A stretch of DNA of 64,000 nt from JANMCE01 sp963791625 (GTDB lineage Bacteria; Actinomycetota; Acidimicrobiia; Acidimicrobiales; Ilumatobacteraceae): positions 868,001 to 932,000 of the forward strand of contig CAWBTA010000015.1 of the NCBI GenBank assembly GCA_963791625.1. Reading direction: 5' to 3'. Shown here piece by piece: positions 33,627-41,782 of the stretch; the stretch's first letter is position 1; every line of letters starts with the position of its first letter. The notes under the pieces are model-generated. The model was not told where the DNA came from. It worked only from the letters and a program-made list of their open reading frames with translations, and did no database searches. The position numbers and the translations under genes were made by a program.

Positions 33627-34583
33627 TTAGGCGTTTTTGGCGGCTTGCCAAGCGGCTTCGATGTGTTCGACGGTCAGGCCACAGCAGCCGCCGAGGATGC
33701 GGGCGCCATGGCCGATCCACTCGTTGAAGTAGTCGTGAAGGCGGGCCGGTGAGATGGTGTCGACAAAGCGCCAGTCGGGCATCTCGAAGTGACCCGAGTC
33801 GGGGTAGGCCATGAGCGGGCCATCGAAGTTCGAACGCACCAGATCGAGCGCATCGCTGACGGTTTCCGACGTGGTGTGCATGACTCCGGCTGCGTCGATC
33901 CCCGCCGCCGGGATGAGGTCGACGATGGTCTGCAACGAGATGTCTTCAAGCTGGTCGAAGCTCAGGAGCGAGCCGCCGGCACCGCGACGAGCACTGAGAC
34001 CGAACCAGACCGGAAGACCGGTGCTGAGCGCTGCCTCCACGACGAGTGGGATGCGCACGGGGTTGTACATCATCTCCAGCATCAGATGATCAACGCCAGC
34101 ATCCTTCAAGATGTGCGCCAGCTCGTGAAACGCGTCGGACATTTGAGCTTCGGACAACCCAAAGTGCGCGTCGACAGCTGCCGTTCCAGCCGCAATCGGG
34201 ATCATGTGCGAGAGCGATCCGGCAACTGCGACATGCTCGACAGAATCAACCAATTCCCGAGCCCGCAACGCCGCAGCCACGGCCCGCTCGTTGATCTCCA
34301 CCAGCTGGCTGGCATAGCCAGCGGGCATGAGCATCAGGCGCGACGAGGCGTACGTGTTGGCGGTGATGACATCGGCACCGGCGACGATGTAGTCAAGGTG
34401 AATCTGTGTAAGTAGTTCGTCGTTGTCGAGCGTGGCCGGGCCACACCAGGCGGCCGGGTCCATAGAAACGCCGCGTCGCTGCAGCTCGGTGCCGGTACCG
34501 CCATCGAGCACAATGAACTGCTTGTCATCAAGGGCCGTCTTTACCCTCCGATAGGCCGCCGACCAACGTGGCCGATCACTCAC
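33627..34583 (-). CDS. Homocysteine S-methyltransferase family protein
   Basis: A 318-residue TIM-barrel protein. The N-terminal LDGGTGTELQRRGV, the ITANTYASSR block and the C-terminal ILGGCCGLTVEHI are typical; the CC pair supplies two zinc ligands. The third ligand Cys, normally in a GxNC motif, aligns with GVMHTTSE, where His stands in its place. The enzyme would transfer a methyl group to homocysteine or another thiol. The GTG start at 34583 overlaps the msrA stop, pairing methionine synthesis with methionine sulfoxide repair. The methyl donor is unknown. Confidence 0.85.
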   Translation of the reverse strand: MSDRPRWSAAYRRVKTALDDKQFIVLDGGTGTELQRRGVSMDPAAWCGPATLDNDELLTQIHLDYIVAGADVITANTYASSRLMLMPAGYASQLVEINERAVAAALRARELVDSVEHVAVAGSLSHMIPIAAGTAAVDAHFGLSEAQMSDAFHELAHILKDAGVDHLMLEMMYNPVRIPLVVEAALSTGLPVWFGLSARRGAGGSLLSFDQLEDISLQTIVDLIPAAGIDAAGVMHTTSETVSDALDLVRSNFDGPLMAYPDSGHFEMPDWRFVDTISPARLHDYFNEWIGHGARILGGCCGLTVEHIEAAWQAAKNA

Positions 34584-35227
34584 GAACGAGGCAATCCGAT
34601 GGGACAGGAGACACCGGTGCCACCGATGCCGCAGTAGCCGTCGGGGTTCTTGGCGAGGTACTGCTGGTGATATTCCTCGGCGTAGTAGAAGGCGCCGAGC
34701 GGCGCGATCTCGGTGGTGATTTCGCCGTGTCTCGCTGCGATCAATTCCTTCTGGAAGATTTCCCGGGTGTGTTCGGCAACAGCCCTCTGCTCGTCGTTGG
34801 CGTAGTAGATACCGCTGCGATACTGGGTGCCTGTGTCGTTGCCCTGACGCATGCCTTGGGTGGGGTTGTGCGATTCCCAGAACACTTTGCACAACGACTC
34901 AAAACTGATGACGGCAGGATCGAACGCAACGAGCACCACTTCGTTGTGTCCGGTCTTGCCGGTACAGGTCTCCTGATACGTCGGATTCGGCGTGAAGCCA
35001 CCCGAGTAGCCAACGGCGGTGGAGTACACGCCCGGTGTCTGCCAGAAGATCCGCTCGGCGCCCCAGAAGCAGCCGAGGCCGAAGACGGCAGTTTCGATGC
35101 CGTCAGGCCACGGCCCCATAATCGGGTTTCCGTTGACGTAATGCTTTGCAGGCACGGGCATGGTGGCGGTGCGACCAGGCAGTGCTTCATCGGGGGTGGG
35201 CATCGTGGATTTTGTGAACCAGGCCAT
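34580..35227 (-). CDS. msrA: Peptide methionine sulfoxide reductase A
   Basis: A 215-residue MsrA. The catalytic Cys is in VFGLGCFWGAER, followed by STAVGYSGGFTPNPTYQETC and GHNEVVLVAFDP. The C-terminal YCGIGGTGVSCP contains the resolving cysteines. It reduces methionine-S-sulfoxide in proteins with thioredoxin. A 40-residue N-terminal extension precedes the catalytic core, as in the longer bacterial MsrA forms. The start at 35227 gives MAWFTKS. The active-site codon is a normal Cys codon. It is translationally coupled to the downstream methyltransferase gene. Confidence 0.95.
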   Translation of the reverse strand: MAWFTKSTMPTPDEALPGRTATMPVPAKHYVNGNPIMGPWPDGIETAVFGLGCFWGAERIFWQTPGVYSTAVGYSGGFTPNPTYQETCTGKTGHNEVVLVAFDPAVISFESLCKVFWESHNPTQGMRQGNDTGTQYRSGIYYANDEQRAVAEHTREIFQKELIAARHGEITTEIAPLGAFYYAEEYHQQYLAKNPDGYCGIGGTGVSCPIGLPRS

Positions 35228-35294
35228 GTCCTCAGGATACGACAGCAACAAGCCGCTGCATACGGCGGGCAACGAGTTCTCGGACTTGTAAGAA

Positions 35295-35593
35295 TCAGAC
35301 CATCGGGAGTCGCTGGGTCAAGCGGAGGCTGTTGCCTGATGGGTCACGGAACCCGGCATCGATGCCGTACGGCCGCCGCTCGGGCGTTTCGGTGAACTCG
35401 ACCCCGCGTCCGCTCAGCTCCTTGTACGACGCTTCACAGTCTGTCCTTTCGGGGCTACGGTCAACCACCGAAAGTTTCCCATCTCAGCCAGCGTGACGTC
35501 CTCGTGAATCTCCATACCGACCTGGTCGGTATAGAACCGCAGTGCCGCTTCCTGATCGTGTACCCATACCTGTGCCGTTGCGATTCTCATCAT
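35295..35593 (-). pseudogene. VOC/glyoxalase-like gene broken by internal deletion
   Basis: The first part, from 35593, reads MMRIATAQVWVHDQEAALRF and continues to NFRWLTVAPKGQT, an ordinary VOC N-terminal half, then meets a stop at 35414. A different frame from about 35438 to 35295 reads YKELSGRGVEFTETPERRP and YGIDAGFRDPSGNSLRLTQ, the VOC C-terminal end. About 30-40 residues expected between them are missing and the frame changes at the junction, so this is a deletion-inactivated gene. It sits next to an AraC-type regulator, the usual partner of such VOC genes. Confidence 0.8.
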
Positions 35594-35636
35594 CGTCTCC
35601 TGTTCGGATCGGGTCGTCAGCCGACGACCACATCGT

Positions 35637-36077
35637 TCACAGTACGGGTCCGGATGCGACGAGGTCTTCTCGAAAAGTGCGGTTCTGCGGTCGTCCGTAG
35701 AACCGCACAACACACGACGGCACCACCACCCGGCTTGATGCCGGTGGGAACGAACGGCGGTACTGCGTTGGTGACATACCGAACATGCGCCGGAAACTCG
35801 TTGTGAACGACCCGACGCTGCCGAGGCCGACAAGGAAGCACACATCAGCGACGCGTCGGTCGGTGGTGCGAAGCAGTGACGCCGCGCGTTCGAGCCGCCG
35901 AGTGAGCAAGTAGCGGTGCGGTGTTTCGCCGAACGTTCCTTTGAATTCTCGACTGAAATGCGCCACTGAAAGCCCGGCGGCTCGAGCCATGTCATCGACC
36001 GTGACAGCCTCCCCGAAGCGCACGTCCGCGAGGTCGCGGGCCCGCAACAGATAGCGCTCCGGAGGTAACGCCGTCAC
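35637..36077 (-). CDS. AraC-family transcriptional regulator, short form
   Basis: A DNA-binding protein of about 146 residues if read from the GTG at 36077; the frame is open further upstream. The AraC double helix-turn-helix is clear: TVDDMARAAGLSVAHFSREF, then RVADVCFLVGLGSVGSFTTSF and RRMFGMSPTQYRR. There is no effector-binding domain, as in short AraC regulators encoded with VOC proteins. The neighbouring VOC gene is broken, so the pair may have lost its function. The exact start is uncertain. Confidence 0.82.
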   Translation of the reverse strand: MTALPPERYLLRARDLADVRFGEAVTVDDMARAAGLSVAHFSREFKGTFGETPHRYLLTRRLERAASLLRTTDRRVADVCFLVGLGSVGSFTTSFRRMFGMSPTQYRRSFPPASSRVVVPSCVVRFYGRPQNRTFREDLVASGPVL

Positions 36078-36242
36078 GTCAGCCCAACCAAATCTCGACC
36101 GGGTGGTTCGAACGTTTGGACGCCATGCCACCAACCTAACGCGGACACGTTCATTGACTCCCCGCATGGAACGAATCAGCAGTGGCGACGGATCCTGCCA
36201 ACCTTGCGGAAGGAGGTGCCCATCACCGCTGCCGTCATTCAG

Positions 36243-36548
36243 TTATGCGGCGCAGGTCTGCACCTTGCGGGGTCGGCCGGGCCCGATGAATCCTTCGCTG
36301 ATCTGGCCATCTCGGAAGAGGTGGCCGCCCCAGACGCCTTCTACCTCGGCTCGCTCGACTGCTCCGGCGAAGCAGACATCGGCGTACTCGCACGATGCGC
36401 ACAGCGCCTTCGCCCGGCCGACAAGCGCGTTTCGCTCATCAGCCTTCAATGACGGGCTGGGGAAGAAGACATCGATCAAGCCGGAGCAAGGAGCGCCGGT
36501 AATCGTCGGGAGCTCGAACACGAGCGGGTTGGTCTGGATAAGGGTCAT
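36243..36548 (-). CDS. WhiB-family regulator, WhiB7-like with C-terminal AT-hook
   Basis: A 101-residue iron-sulfur regulator. The four cluster cysteines are C21, C50, C53 and C59 (KALCASCEYADVC), followed by the GVWGG turn at 71-75. The C-terminus GPGRPRK at about 89-95 is an AT-hook like that of WhiB7, which binds the primary sigma factor and turns on intrinsic antibiotic resistance in mycobacteria. The start ATG at 36548 has a perfect AAGGAGGTGA. A terminator-like hairpin lies about 50 bases upstream. The WhiB7 identity rests on the AT-hook and length. Confidence 0.85.
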   Translation of the reverse strand: MTLIQTNPLVFELPTITGAPCSGLIDVFFPSPSLKADERNALVGRAKALCASCEYADVCFAGAVERAEVEGVWGGHLFRDGQISEGFIGPGRPRKVQTCAA

Positions 36549-36598
36549 TTGGGTCACCTCCTTGTTTCGGTGTTTTGTACGACAAGGGAGATGACCCG

Positions 36599-36641
36599 AA
36601 AAACAATTCGAGCCGCCTCCCGGAGATCCGAGGGCGGCTCG
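36599..36641 (-). terminator. Intrinsic terminator or attenuator upstream of the whiB7-like gene
   Basis: On the minus strand a perfect 9-base-pair hairpin (CGAGCCGCC / GGCGGCTCG, 36609-36641, 15-base loop) is followed by AATTGTTTTT. It lies after the small ORF downstream of the LOG gene and about 50 bases before the whiB7-like start. No promoter is obvious between it and whiB, so it may act as an attenuator as described for whiB7 leaders. Confidence 0.7.
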
Positions 36642-36669
36642 CTCGTAAGCGGCTGAGTGCGTTTGGCAA

Positions 36670-36882
36670 TCAACCAGGTACAAGCGCCTCCTCGGAAACA
36701 GGGGCCTGCGGGCGGGATTCTTTGCCCCACGACCGCGCGCAATCGAGCAAGCCGACGGGCGTGCCGCCGAAAATGCTCAGTTGGGAGGTGTGGAGATTCA
36801 TCACGAGGAAGACTCTGCACCATCTCTCGAAATCGTGCAAGGAGATATTCGGAATTCGGTGGAATTGATGCACGTTTGTCAT
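36670..36882 (-). CDS. Small hypothetical protein coupled to the LOG-family gene
   Basis: A 70-residue frame beginning MTNVHQFHRIPNISLHDFE. Its ATG overlaps the stop of the LOG-family gene (ATGA), and it ends just before a terminator hairpin, both of which support translation. I recognise no family. It may be a real small protein or a leader peptide involved in attenuation of the whiB7-like gene downstream. An overlapping longer frame in another phase has an arginine-rich, unlikely composition. Confidence 0.5.
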   Translation of the reverse strand: MTNVHQFHRIPNISLHDFERWCRVFLVMNLHTSQLSIFGGTPVGLLDCARSWGKESRPQAPVSEEALVPG

Positions 36883-37451
36883 CGTTTCGCCCACTTCGGC
36901 GTGGGGAGCGGAAGTGGAGATAACAGCAGGTCAACGACCTCTTTTGGCTCGGCGGCCGACCGGAGAAGGTCGGCGTGAATTTCCTTCATGAATCCGCTGG
37001 CTGCCGCATGTTTTGTCTGTAGTAACAGGCCGTCCCAGTAGCCGTTGGTGTTCAACACGGCTGCTGGTTTCGAGTGGATGCCGAGCTGGGTCCAGGTGAT
37101 GACTTCAAACAGTTCGTCCCATGTGCCAAAGCCGCCCGGCAACGCGAGAAATGCATCGGCGAGGTCGGCCATACGCAGCTTGCGGTCATGCATTGAGCCG
37201 ACCACCTCGAGGCTCGTGAGCCCGATGTGACCCACCTCCGCGTCGAGGAGCGCGGTTGTGATGATGCCGTGCACGACGCCGCCCTCAGCCAGAACCGCGT
37301 CGGCGACAGCGCCCATCAGTCCGACGCGGCCACCGCCGTACACCAGCTCCAGCCCACGCCGGGCCAGCTCCTTACCGGTCTCGACCGCTGCCTCGACAAA
37401 TGCTGGATCGTTGCCCGGCGACGACCCGCAGTAGACCGCCACCCGCCTCAT
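36879..37451 (-). CDS. LOG-family (TIGR00730) nucleotide phosphoribohydrolase
   Basis: A 190-residue protein with the family signature ALPGGFGTWDELFEVITWTQ and the phosphate-binding YGGGRVGLMGAVADA. LOG proteins cleave nucleoside 5'-monophosphates to base and ribose 5-phosphate; in plants and some actinobacteria the substrate is a cytokinin riboside monophosphate. The start ATG at 37451 gives MRRVAVYCGSSPG, as is typical. It is upstream of a small ORF and the whiB7-like gene on the same strand. The natural substrate here is unknown. Confidence 0.92.
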   Translation of the reverse strand: MRRVAVYCGSSPGNDPAFVEAAVETGKELARRGLELVYGGGRVGLMGAVADAVLAEGGVVHGIITTALLDAEVGHIGLTSLEVVGSMHDRKLRMADLADAFLALPGGFGTWDELFEVITWTQLGIHSKPAAVLNTNGYWDGLLLQTKHAAASGFMKEIHADLLRSAAEPKEVVDLLLSPLPLPTPKWAKR

Positions 37452-37477
37452 CTTCTGCCCTGTCACAGCCCACCGCC

Positions 37478-38914
37478 TCAGCGCTTGTGCTTTTGGACTC
37501 GTTTCATCCACTTCTCGATGTCGCCGACCTTTTTCGGGATGGCCGATGACAGCACCCTTGGAAGCCCGTTGGTGATGACGATGTCGTCTTCGATCCGCAC
37601 GCCGATGCCGCGCAATTCCTCGGGCACGGTGAGGTCATCTTTCTGGAAGTAACAACCCGGCTCAACGGTAAGCACCATGCCCTCTGCCAGGATGCCGCCG
37701 CGGTAGAACTCGTTGCGGGCCTTGGCACAATCGTGCACGTCCATGCCGAGCATGTGGCTGGTGCCGTGCAACGTGTACCGACGATAAACCTGGGTACGCA
37801 GCAGCTCCTCGATGTCACCGGACAGCAACCCCCACGAGACCAGATCGGTGGTGAGCGAACGCATGGCCGCGTCGTGCGGTGCAAGAAAAGATGCGCCGGC
37901 CACGGCCGCTTCGATGCCGGCTTCCTGGGCGCGCAGCACGGCCCGGTAGACCTTCTTTTGAGCCTTGGAGAACGAGCCGGAGAGCGGGATGGTGCGGGTG
38001 ACGTCTGCGGTGTACAGGTTGTGACCTTCGACGCCCATGTCGAGCAGACCGAGTTCGCCCGGGCGGACCGGGCCGTCATTGTCGGTCCAGTGCAGGATGC
38101 ACGCATGATGGCCGCATGCGACGATCGAGCCGTAGCCGACGTCGTTCCCATCGGTACGGGCCCGACGATGAAACGTGCCCTCCAGCCATCGTTCGCTGTC
38201 GGTCGCCGGTATCTCGCGCACGACGTCTTCGAAGCCTTTCAACGTCGCATCGACCGCGGCCTGCAGTTCACCAATCTCCCAGTCGTCTTTGATGAGCCGA
38301 GCCTCTGAGAGATAGCGATCCAGTTCGATGTCGGCCTTCTTGCGGGCGGTACCGGCAGTCGCGTCGACATCGGGGTCGAGACCGCGTAGGCAGCGGACCG
38401 GCTTCGCACGTTGGGCGTGGAGAACCTTGGCCAGCTCGGTGAGCGGCTTACACGCGATGTCGAGTTCAGCCGCGGTTTCCACGACGCCCGGGCGAGGGCC
38501 GACCCATAGTTCGCCGTAGTTGCGGTCACGGTAGAACGCCTCCGTGTTGTGATCATTGCGAGCCCGCACGAACAGCGTCGCAACGTGGCTGCGACCGCGC
38601 GGCACCATCACCAGCACGCTGCCTTCCACCTGGCTGCCGGTGCACCAGACGAAGGCCGAGTATGGACGAAAGGCGTAGGGCGAATCATTCGATCGGAACT
38701 TCAACCGGCCAGCCGGGATCACCAAGACCTCACCCGGGAACGCGGCGGACAGGGCCTTGCGACGCTTGGCGGCATAGGCCGCCACGGGTGCGACCGCAGG
38801 CGTTGTGTCGGGTGCCTGTGCCCACGATTTGGCCATGAAGGCCCGCAACTCGCTCGTGACATCAGCATCGTGGCTGGCGGTGGATGCAGGGACGGCCTTT
38901 GCGGCTGGGCTCAT
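37478..38914 (-). CDS. Xaa-Pro aminopeptidase (M24B, aminopeptidase P)
   Basis: A 478-residue two-domain metallopeptidase. The N-terminal creatinase-like domain contains FRPYSAFVWCTGS; the C-terminal pita-bread domain carries the metal ligands: two Asp in LLDMGVEGHNLYTADVTR, His in HGTSHMLGMDVHD, Glu in LTVEPGCYF and Glu in GVRIEDDIVIT. It removes N-terminal residues preceding proline, usually as a dimer or tetramer with manganese. It runs in the same direction as the LOG gene, 26 bases upstream of it. No signal peptide, so it is cytoplasmic. Confidence 0.94.
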   Translation of the reverse strand: MSPAAKAVPASTASHDADVTSELRAFMAKSWAQAPDTTPAVAPVAAYAAKRRKALSAAFPGEVLVIPAGRLKFRSNDSPYAFRPYSAFVWCTGSQVEGSVLVMVPRGRSHVATLFVRARNDHNTEAFYRDRNYGELWVGPRPGVVETAAELDIACKPLTELAKVLHAQRAKPVRCLRGLDPDVDATAGTARKKADIELDRYLSEARLIKDDWEIGELQAAVDATLKGFEDVVREIPATDSERWLEGTFHRRARTDGNDVGYGSIVACGHHACILHWTDNDGPVRPGELGLLDMGVEGHNLYTADVTRTIPLSGSFSKAQKKVYRAVLRAQEAGIEAAVAGASFLAPHDAAMRSLTTDLVSWGLLSGDIEELLRTQVYRRYTLHGTSHMLGMDVHDCAKARNEFYRGGILAEGMVLTVEPGCYFQKDDLTVPEELRGIGVRIEDDIVITNGLPRVLSSAIPKKVGDIEKWMKRVQKHKR

Positions 38915-39032
38915 GACTCCATATTCGCGCGTCGACCCTCCAGCATGTTCGTAGACTCGTCACAGGCAAATCTCAGGTCTTCGGCCGAAGATAGAGACAT
39001 CCCCACCGACGGAACATTCAGGAGAATGCCTC

Positions 39033-39752
39033 ATGCGTAAACATCTCGCCGCAGCCACCGTGGCTGTTGCATCCGTAGCCGGCCTTGGTGCCGGCTTCGC
39101 CCTGGGCTCCCCCCACCTTGTGGGCGCCCAGACCGCAAGCTCGACGACCACCGCCACCACAGCTGCTCCCGCTACGTCCGACCCGGCGAAACCTGCCGCC
39201 CGCGTCAACCCTGTCGACGACGCCCTCGCGAAACTGGTGAAAGACGGCACCATTACCCAGACTCAGGCCGACGCCGTGAAGAAGGCCATCCAGGACGCCC
39301 GACCCACTGGCGGTTCGGGCGGCCGTGGTCATGGTCCCCGCGGAGGCATGGGCGGGTTCGGTTTGGCCGAAGGTAAGAGTGTCGTGGACGCTGCGGCCAA
39401 GGCCCTTGGCATCACCAGTGACGACCTCATGCAGCAGGTCATGAACGGCACCACCGTCGCCAAGATCGCCGAGTCGAAGAACGTCCCGCTGAACACCGTT
39501 GTCGACGCGGCCGTGAAAGAGATCACCGCCAAGATCGACGCTGCAGTCAGCGCTGGCAACATGACCCAGGCGGAAGCCGACAAGATCAAGGCGAACCTCA
39601 CACAGACGGTCACCGACTTCGCCAACGGCAAGATGCCGTTCGGCCTGGGTGGTATGCGCGGCGGCAAGGGTGGCCCCGGCTGGCACCACAATGATGGTGA
39701 CGATCAGCCCGGTGCACCGGCTGCTCCGACCACGCCGCCAACCACGGCGTAA
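39033..39752 (+). CDS. Secreted Gly-rich protein with helical repeats
   Basis: A 239-residue exported protein. The signal peptide is MRKHLAAATVAVASVAGLG with a likely cleavage near GAQTA. Two similar helical segments occur, KLVKDGTITQTQADAVKKAI and the later DAAVSAGNMTQAEADKIKANL, the YckD/DUF2680-like pattern in surface proteins. Gly-rich patches (RGHGPRGGMGGFG) lie between, and the tail is His/Asp/Pro-rich. AGGAGAATG precedes the start. It is probably a cell-surface or spore-coat-like protein of unknown role. A strong terminator follows. Confidence 0.75.
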   Translation: MRKHLAAATVAVASVAGLGAGFALGSPHLVGAQTASSTTTATTAAPATSDPAKPAARVNPVDDALAKLVKDGTITQTQADAVKKAIQDARPTGGSGGRGHGPRGGMGGFGLAEGKSVVDAAAKALGITSDDLMQQVMNGTTVAKIAESKNVPLNTVVDAAVKEITAKIDAAVSAGNMTQAEADKIKANLTQTVTDFANGKMPFGLGGMRGGKGGPGWHHNDGDDQPGAPAAPTTPPTTA

Positions 39753-39774
39753 ACCCTTCCGCACCCCACCAACC

Positions 39775-39816
39775 GTGGCCCGTCCCTCTCCGCGGGGACG
39801 GGCCACGCTTCGTTTT
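39775..39816 (+). terminator. Intrinsic terminator
   Basis: A perfect 12-base-pair hairpin (GTGGCCCGTCCC / GGGACGGGCCAC, 39775-39806, 8-base loop) is followed by GCTTCGTTTT. It lies 22 bases after the secreted protein stop and just before the convergent AlkD stop, and clearly serves the plus-strand gene. Confidence 0.85.
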
Positions 39817-39817
39817 G

Positions 39818-40537
39818 TCAAGCCTTCGCTCTGGCACGCCGGCGTTCGATTGCCTTCATGCCCTCCCGTTTCGACAACGGGCGCAGGTCGGTGGTGGCGA
39901 TGAACTCCTCGACCGCGTCGGGGTCGGTGTAGCTGTAGTCGCGCAGGGCCCAACCGATGCCTTTCGCGATGAAGAACTCCGTCTGATGTGCATGCATCCG
40001 ACAGAGATCGAAGAGAAGGTCGACATCAGTGTGCTCGTGATACCCGAGCTGATGGATGATGGCGGATCGCACCAGCCAGCGGTTGTTGGTGGCCGCCCAG
40101 CGGTGGATCACCGACAGCAAGGACGGGTAACTCGTCACCAATGGCCCGACCGCTTCCGAGCGGAGGGAATCGACCGTGTCCCACCAACTTTTGGTGAGGA
40201 TAAGCGGCTCGACCACGTCGACCAGGAACGCCTCGTCCGTGACCTTCTTGTTGCGACCAAGAAGGTCGAGGGCGCCATAGGCAAACTCGCGCTCGTCGCG
40301 GTCGAAGAGCTCGGTCGCGGCGTCCCCCAGATCATGCGCCGACGGAGCCTTTCCGACCGTCTTCCACACTGGGCGCAACGCGGCGGCACGCAATGGTGAC
40401 GAGATACCCAGGAACGGCGCTATGCCCTTCATGTAGGCGCTCATGGCTGGAGCCTTCGCAGGGTCGGCGCGTGGCGTCAGGGCGGCAACGACCTCCTGCA
40501 CGACCAGGTCGCTCCAACGGCCAGGAGACTTCGACAT
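39818..40537 (-). CDS. AlkD-like DNA alkylation repair protein (HEAT-like)
   Basis: A 239-residue, all-helical protein of the AlkC/AlkD DNA-7-methylguanine glycosylase family. Typical helices include KGIAPFLGISSPLRAAAL, REFAYGALDLLGRNKK and KSWWDTVDSLRSEAVG, where the WWDTVD stretch carries the catalytic Asp of AlkD, and KGIGWALRDYSYTDP near the end. It excises positively charged alkylated bases without base flipping. The start ATG at 40537 gives MSKSPGRW. It is transcribed alone, divergent from the M20 hydrolase. Confidence 0.92.
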   Translation of the reverse strand: MSKSPGRWSDLVVQEVVAALTPRADPAKAPAMSAYMKGIAPFLGISSPLRAAALRPVWKTVGKAPSAHDLGDAATELFDRDEREFAYGALDLLGRNKKVTDEAFLVDVVEPLILTKSWWDTVDSLRSEAVGPLVTSYPSLLSVIHRWAATNNRWLVRSAIIHQLGYHEHTDVDLLFDLCRMHAHQTEFFIAKGIGWALRDYSYTDPDAVEEFIATTDLRPLSKREGMKAIERRRARAKA

Positions 40538-40576
40538 GGAGTTCAGTCTGCCTGACCTCACGTAGCATCTCGTTCC

Positions 40577-41782
40577 ATGAGCACGACCTCGCAGGAAAAC
40601 ACGGAACTGCTCGCTGAGTCTGAAGCCATGCTGGACGAAACGGTGAAGCTCCGCCGTCATCTGCATACGATCCCTGAGCTGGGTCTGGAGCTACCGCGAA
40701 CACAAGAGGCCGTGCTCGATGCCATCGACGGACTCGGACTCACGCTGAGGACCGGCACCACGTCCACCAGCGTGGTGGCCGTCCTGGAAGGTGACGAGCC
40801 GGGCCCGACGATGTTGTTGCGTGGTGATATGGACGCATTGCCCATGCCCGAAGACACCGGCCTCGATTTCGCCAGTCGTACCGACGGCATGATGCACGCG
40901 TGCGGCCACGACATGCACACCGCCATGCTCGCCGGTTCGGCCCGTCTCCTGGCCGCCCGCCGGGGTACGTTGAAGGGTCGCGTCGTGTTCATGTTTCAGC
41001 CCGGCGAGGAGGGCTACGCCGGGGCCGAACACATGCTGAACGAGGGTCTGCTTGAAGGAGTCGGCGACGTGACCGGCGCGTTCGCTCTACACGTCACCAC
41101 GTTCGCGCCGTCGGGTCTGGTTACGTTGAAGGGCGGCTCGCTTATGGCGTCATCCGACGTGTTGCGCATCCGCATCACAGGCGCAGGCGGGCATGCTTCT
41201 GCGCCGCATCTCACGATCGATCCGATTCCGATTGCGTGCGAGATCGTTCAGGCGTTTCAGACCATGATCACCCGGCGCGTCGACGCCTTCGACCCGGCCG
41301 TTGTCACGGTCAGCCAGATCATGGCGGGCACGGTCAACAACGTGATCCCCGAGTACGCCGACGTTGTCGGCACCATCCGGACCGTGTCGGAGAAGAACCG
41401 GGAAATGGTGCACGCCCGATTGCAGAAACTGGCCGAGGGAATCGCGGCCGCGCACGATGCGACCGCCGTGGTCGATATCGAGCGGGTTTACCCGGTGACG
41501 ATCAATGACGCTCCATTCGCACAGAAGGTCACGGGCATCGCCACCGACCTGTTCGGCGGCCATCGAGTCCACCAGCTGACCAACCCGATTATGGGCTCGG
41601 AGGACTTCAGCTTCATACTGCAACGAGTGCCGGGCGCGATGGCGTTCCTCGGTGCCACGCCGCCCGGCGTCGACCCGCGCACGGCCGCGCCGAACCATTC
41701 CAACCGCGCCATGTTTGACGAAGCAACCATGTCCACCGGTGTCGGGCTCTACGCCGCCATGGCGCTCAACCACCTGCGCTGA
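40577..41782 (+). CDS. M20-family amidohydrolase (hippurate/N-acyl amino acid hydrolase)
   Basis: A 401-residue dinuclear metal hydrolase of the M20D group. Metal ligands and catalytic residues are visible in RGDMDALPM, HACGHDMHTAML and QPGEEGYAGAEHML, with the lid/dimerisation domain in GGHASAPHLTIDPI and the last His in APNHSNRAMFDE. It cleaves N-acyl or indole-amino acid conjugates or hippurate; the true substrate is not evident. Its 3' end overlaps the convergent membrane protein gene by 17 bases. Confidence 0.92.
   Translation: MSTTSQENTELLAESEAMLDETVKLRRHLHTIPELGLELPRTQEAVLDAIDGLGLTLRTGTTSTSVVAVLEGDEPGPTMLLRGDMDALPMPEDTGLDFASRTDGMMHACGHDMHTAMLAGSARLLAARRGTLKGRVVFMFQPGEEGYAGAEHMLNEGLLEGVGDVTGAFALHVTTFAPSGLVTLKGGSLMASSDVLRIRITGAGGHASAPHLTIDPIPIACEIVQAFQTMITRRVDAFDPAVVTVSQIMAGTVNNVIPEYADVVGTIRTVSEKNREMVHARLQKLAEGIAAAHDATAVVDIERVYPVTINDAPFAQKVTGIATDLFGGHRVHQLTNPIMGSEDFSFILQRVPGAMAFLGATPPGVDPRTAAPNHSNRAMFDEATMSTGVGLYAAMALNHLR

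Noticed and set aside
34580..35227. msrA considered as a second selenoprotein
   Set aside because: The active site GCFWG is encoded by an ordinary Cys codon and no in-frame TGA occurs in the gene.
36554..36934. 126-codon minus-strand frame overlapping the small ORF upstream of whiB
   Set aside because: It is Arg-rich with no domain, runs through the terminator hairpin and lacks the stop-start coupling shown by the 36670-36882 frame.
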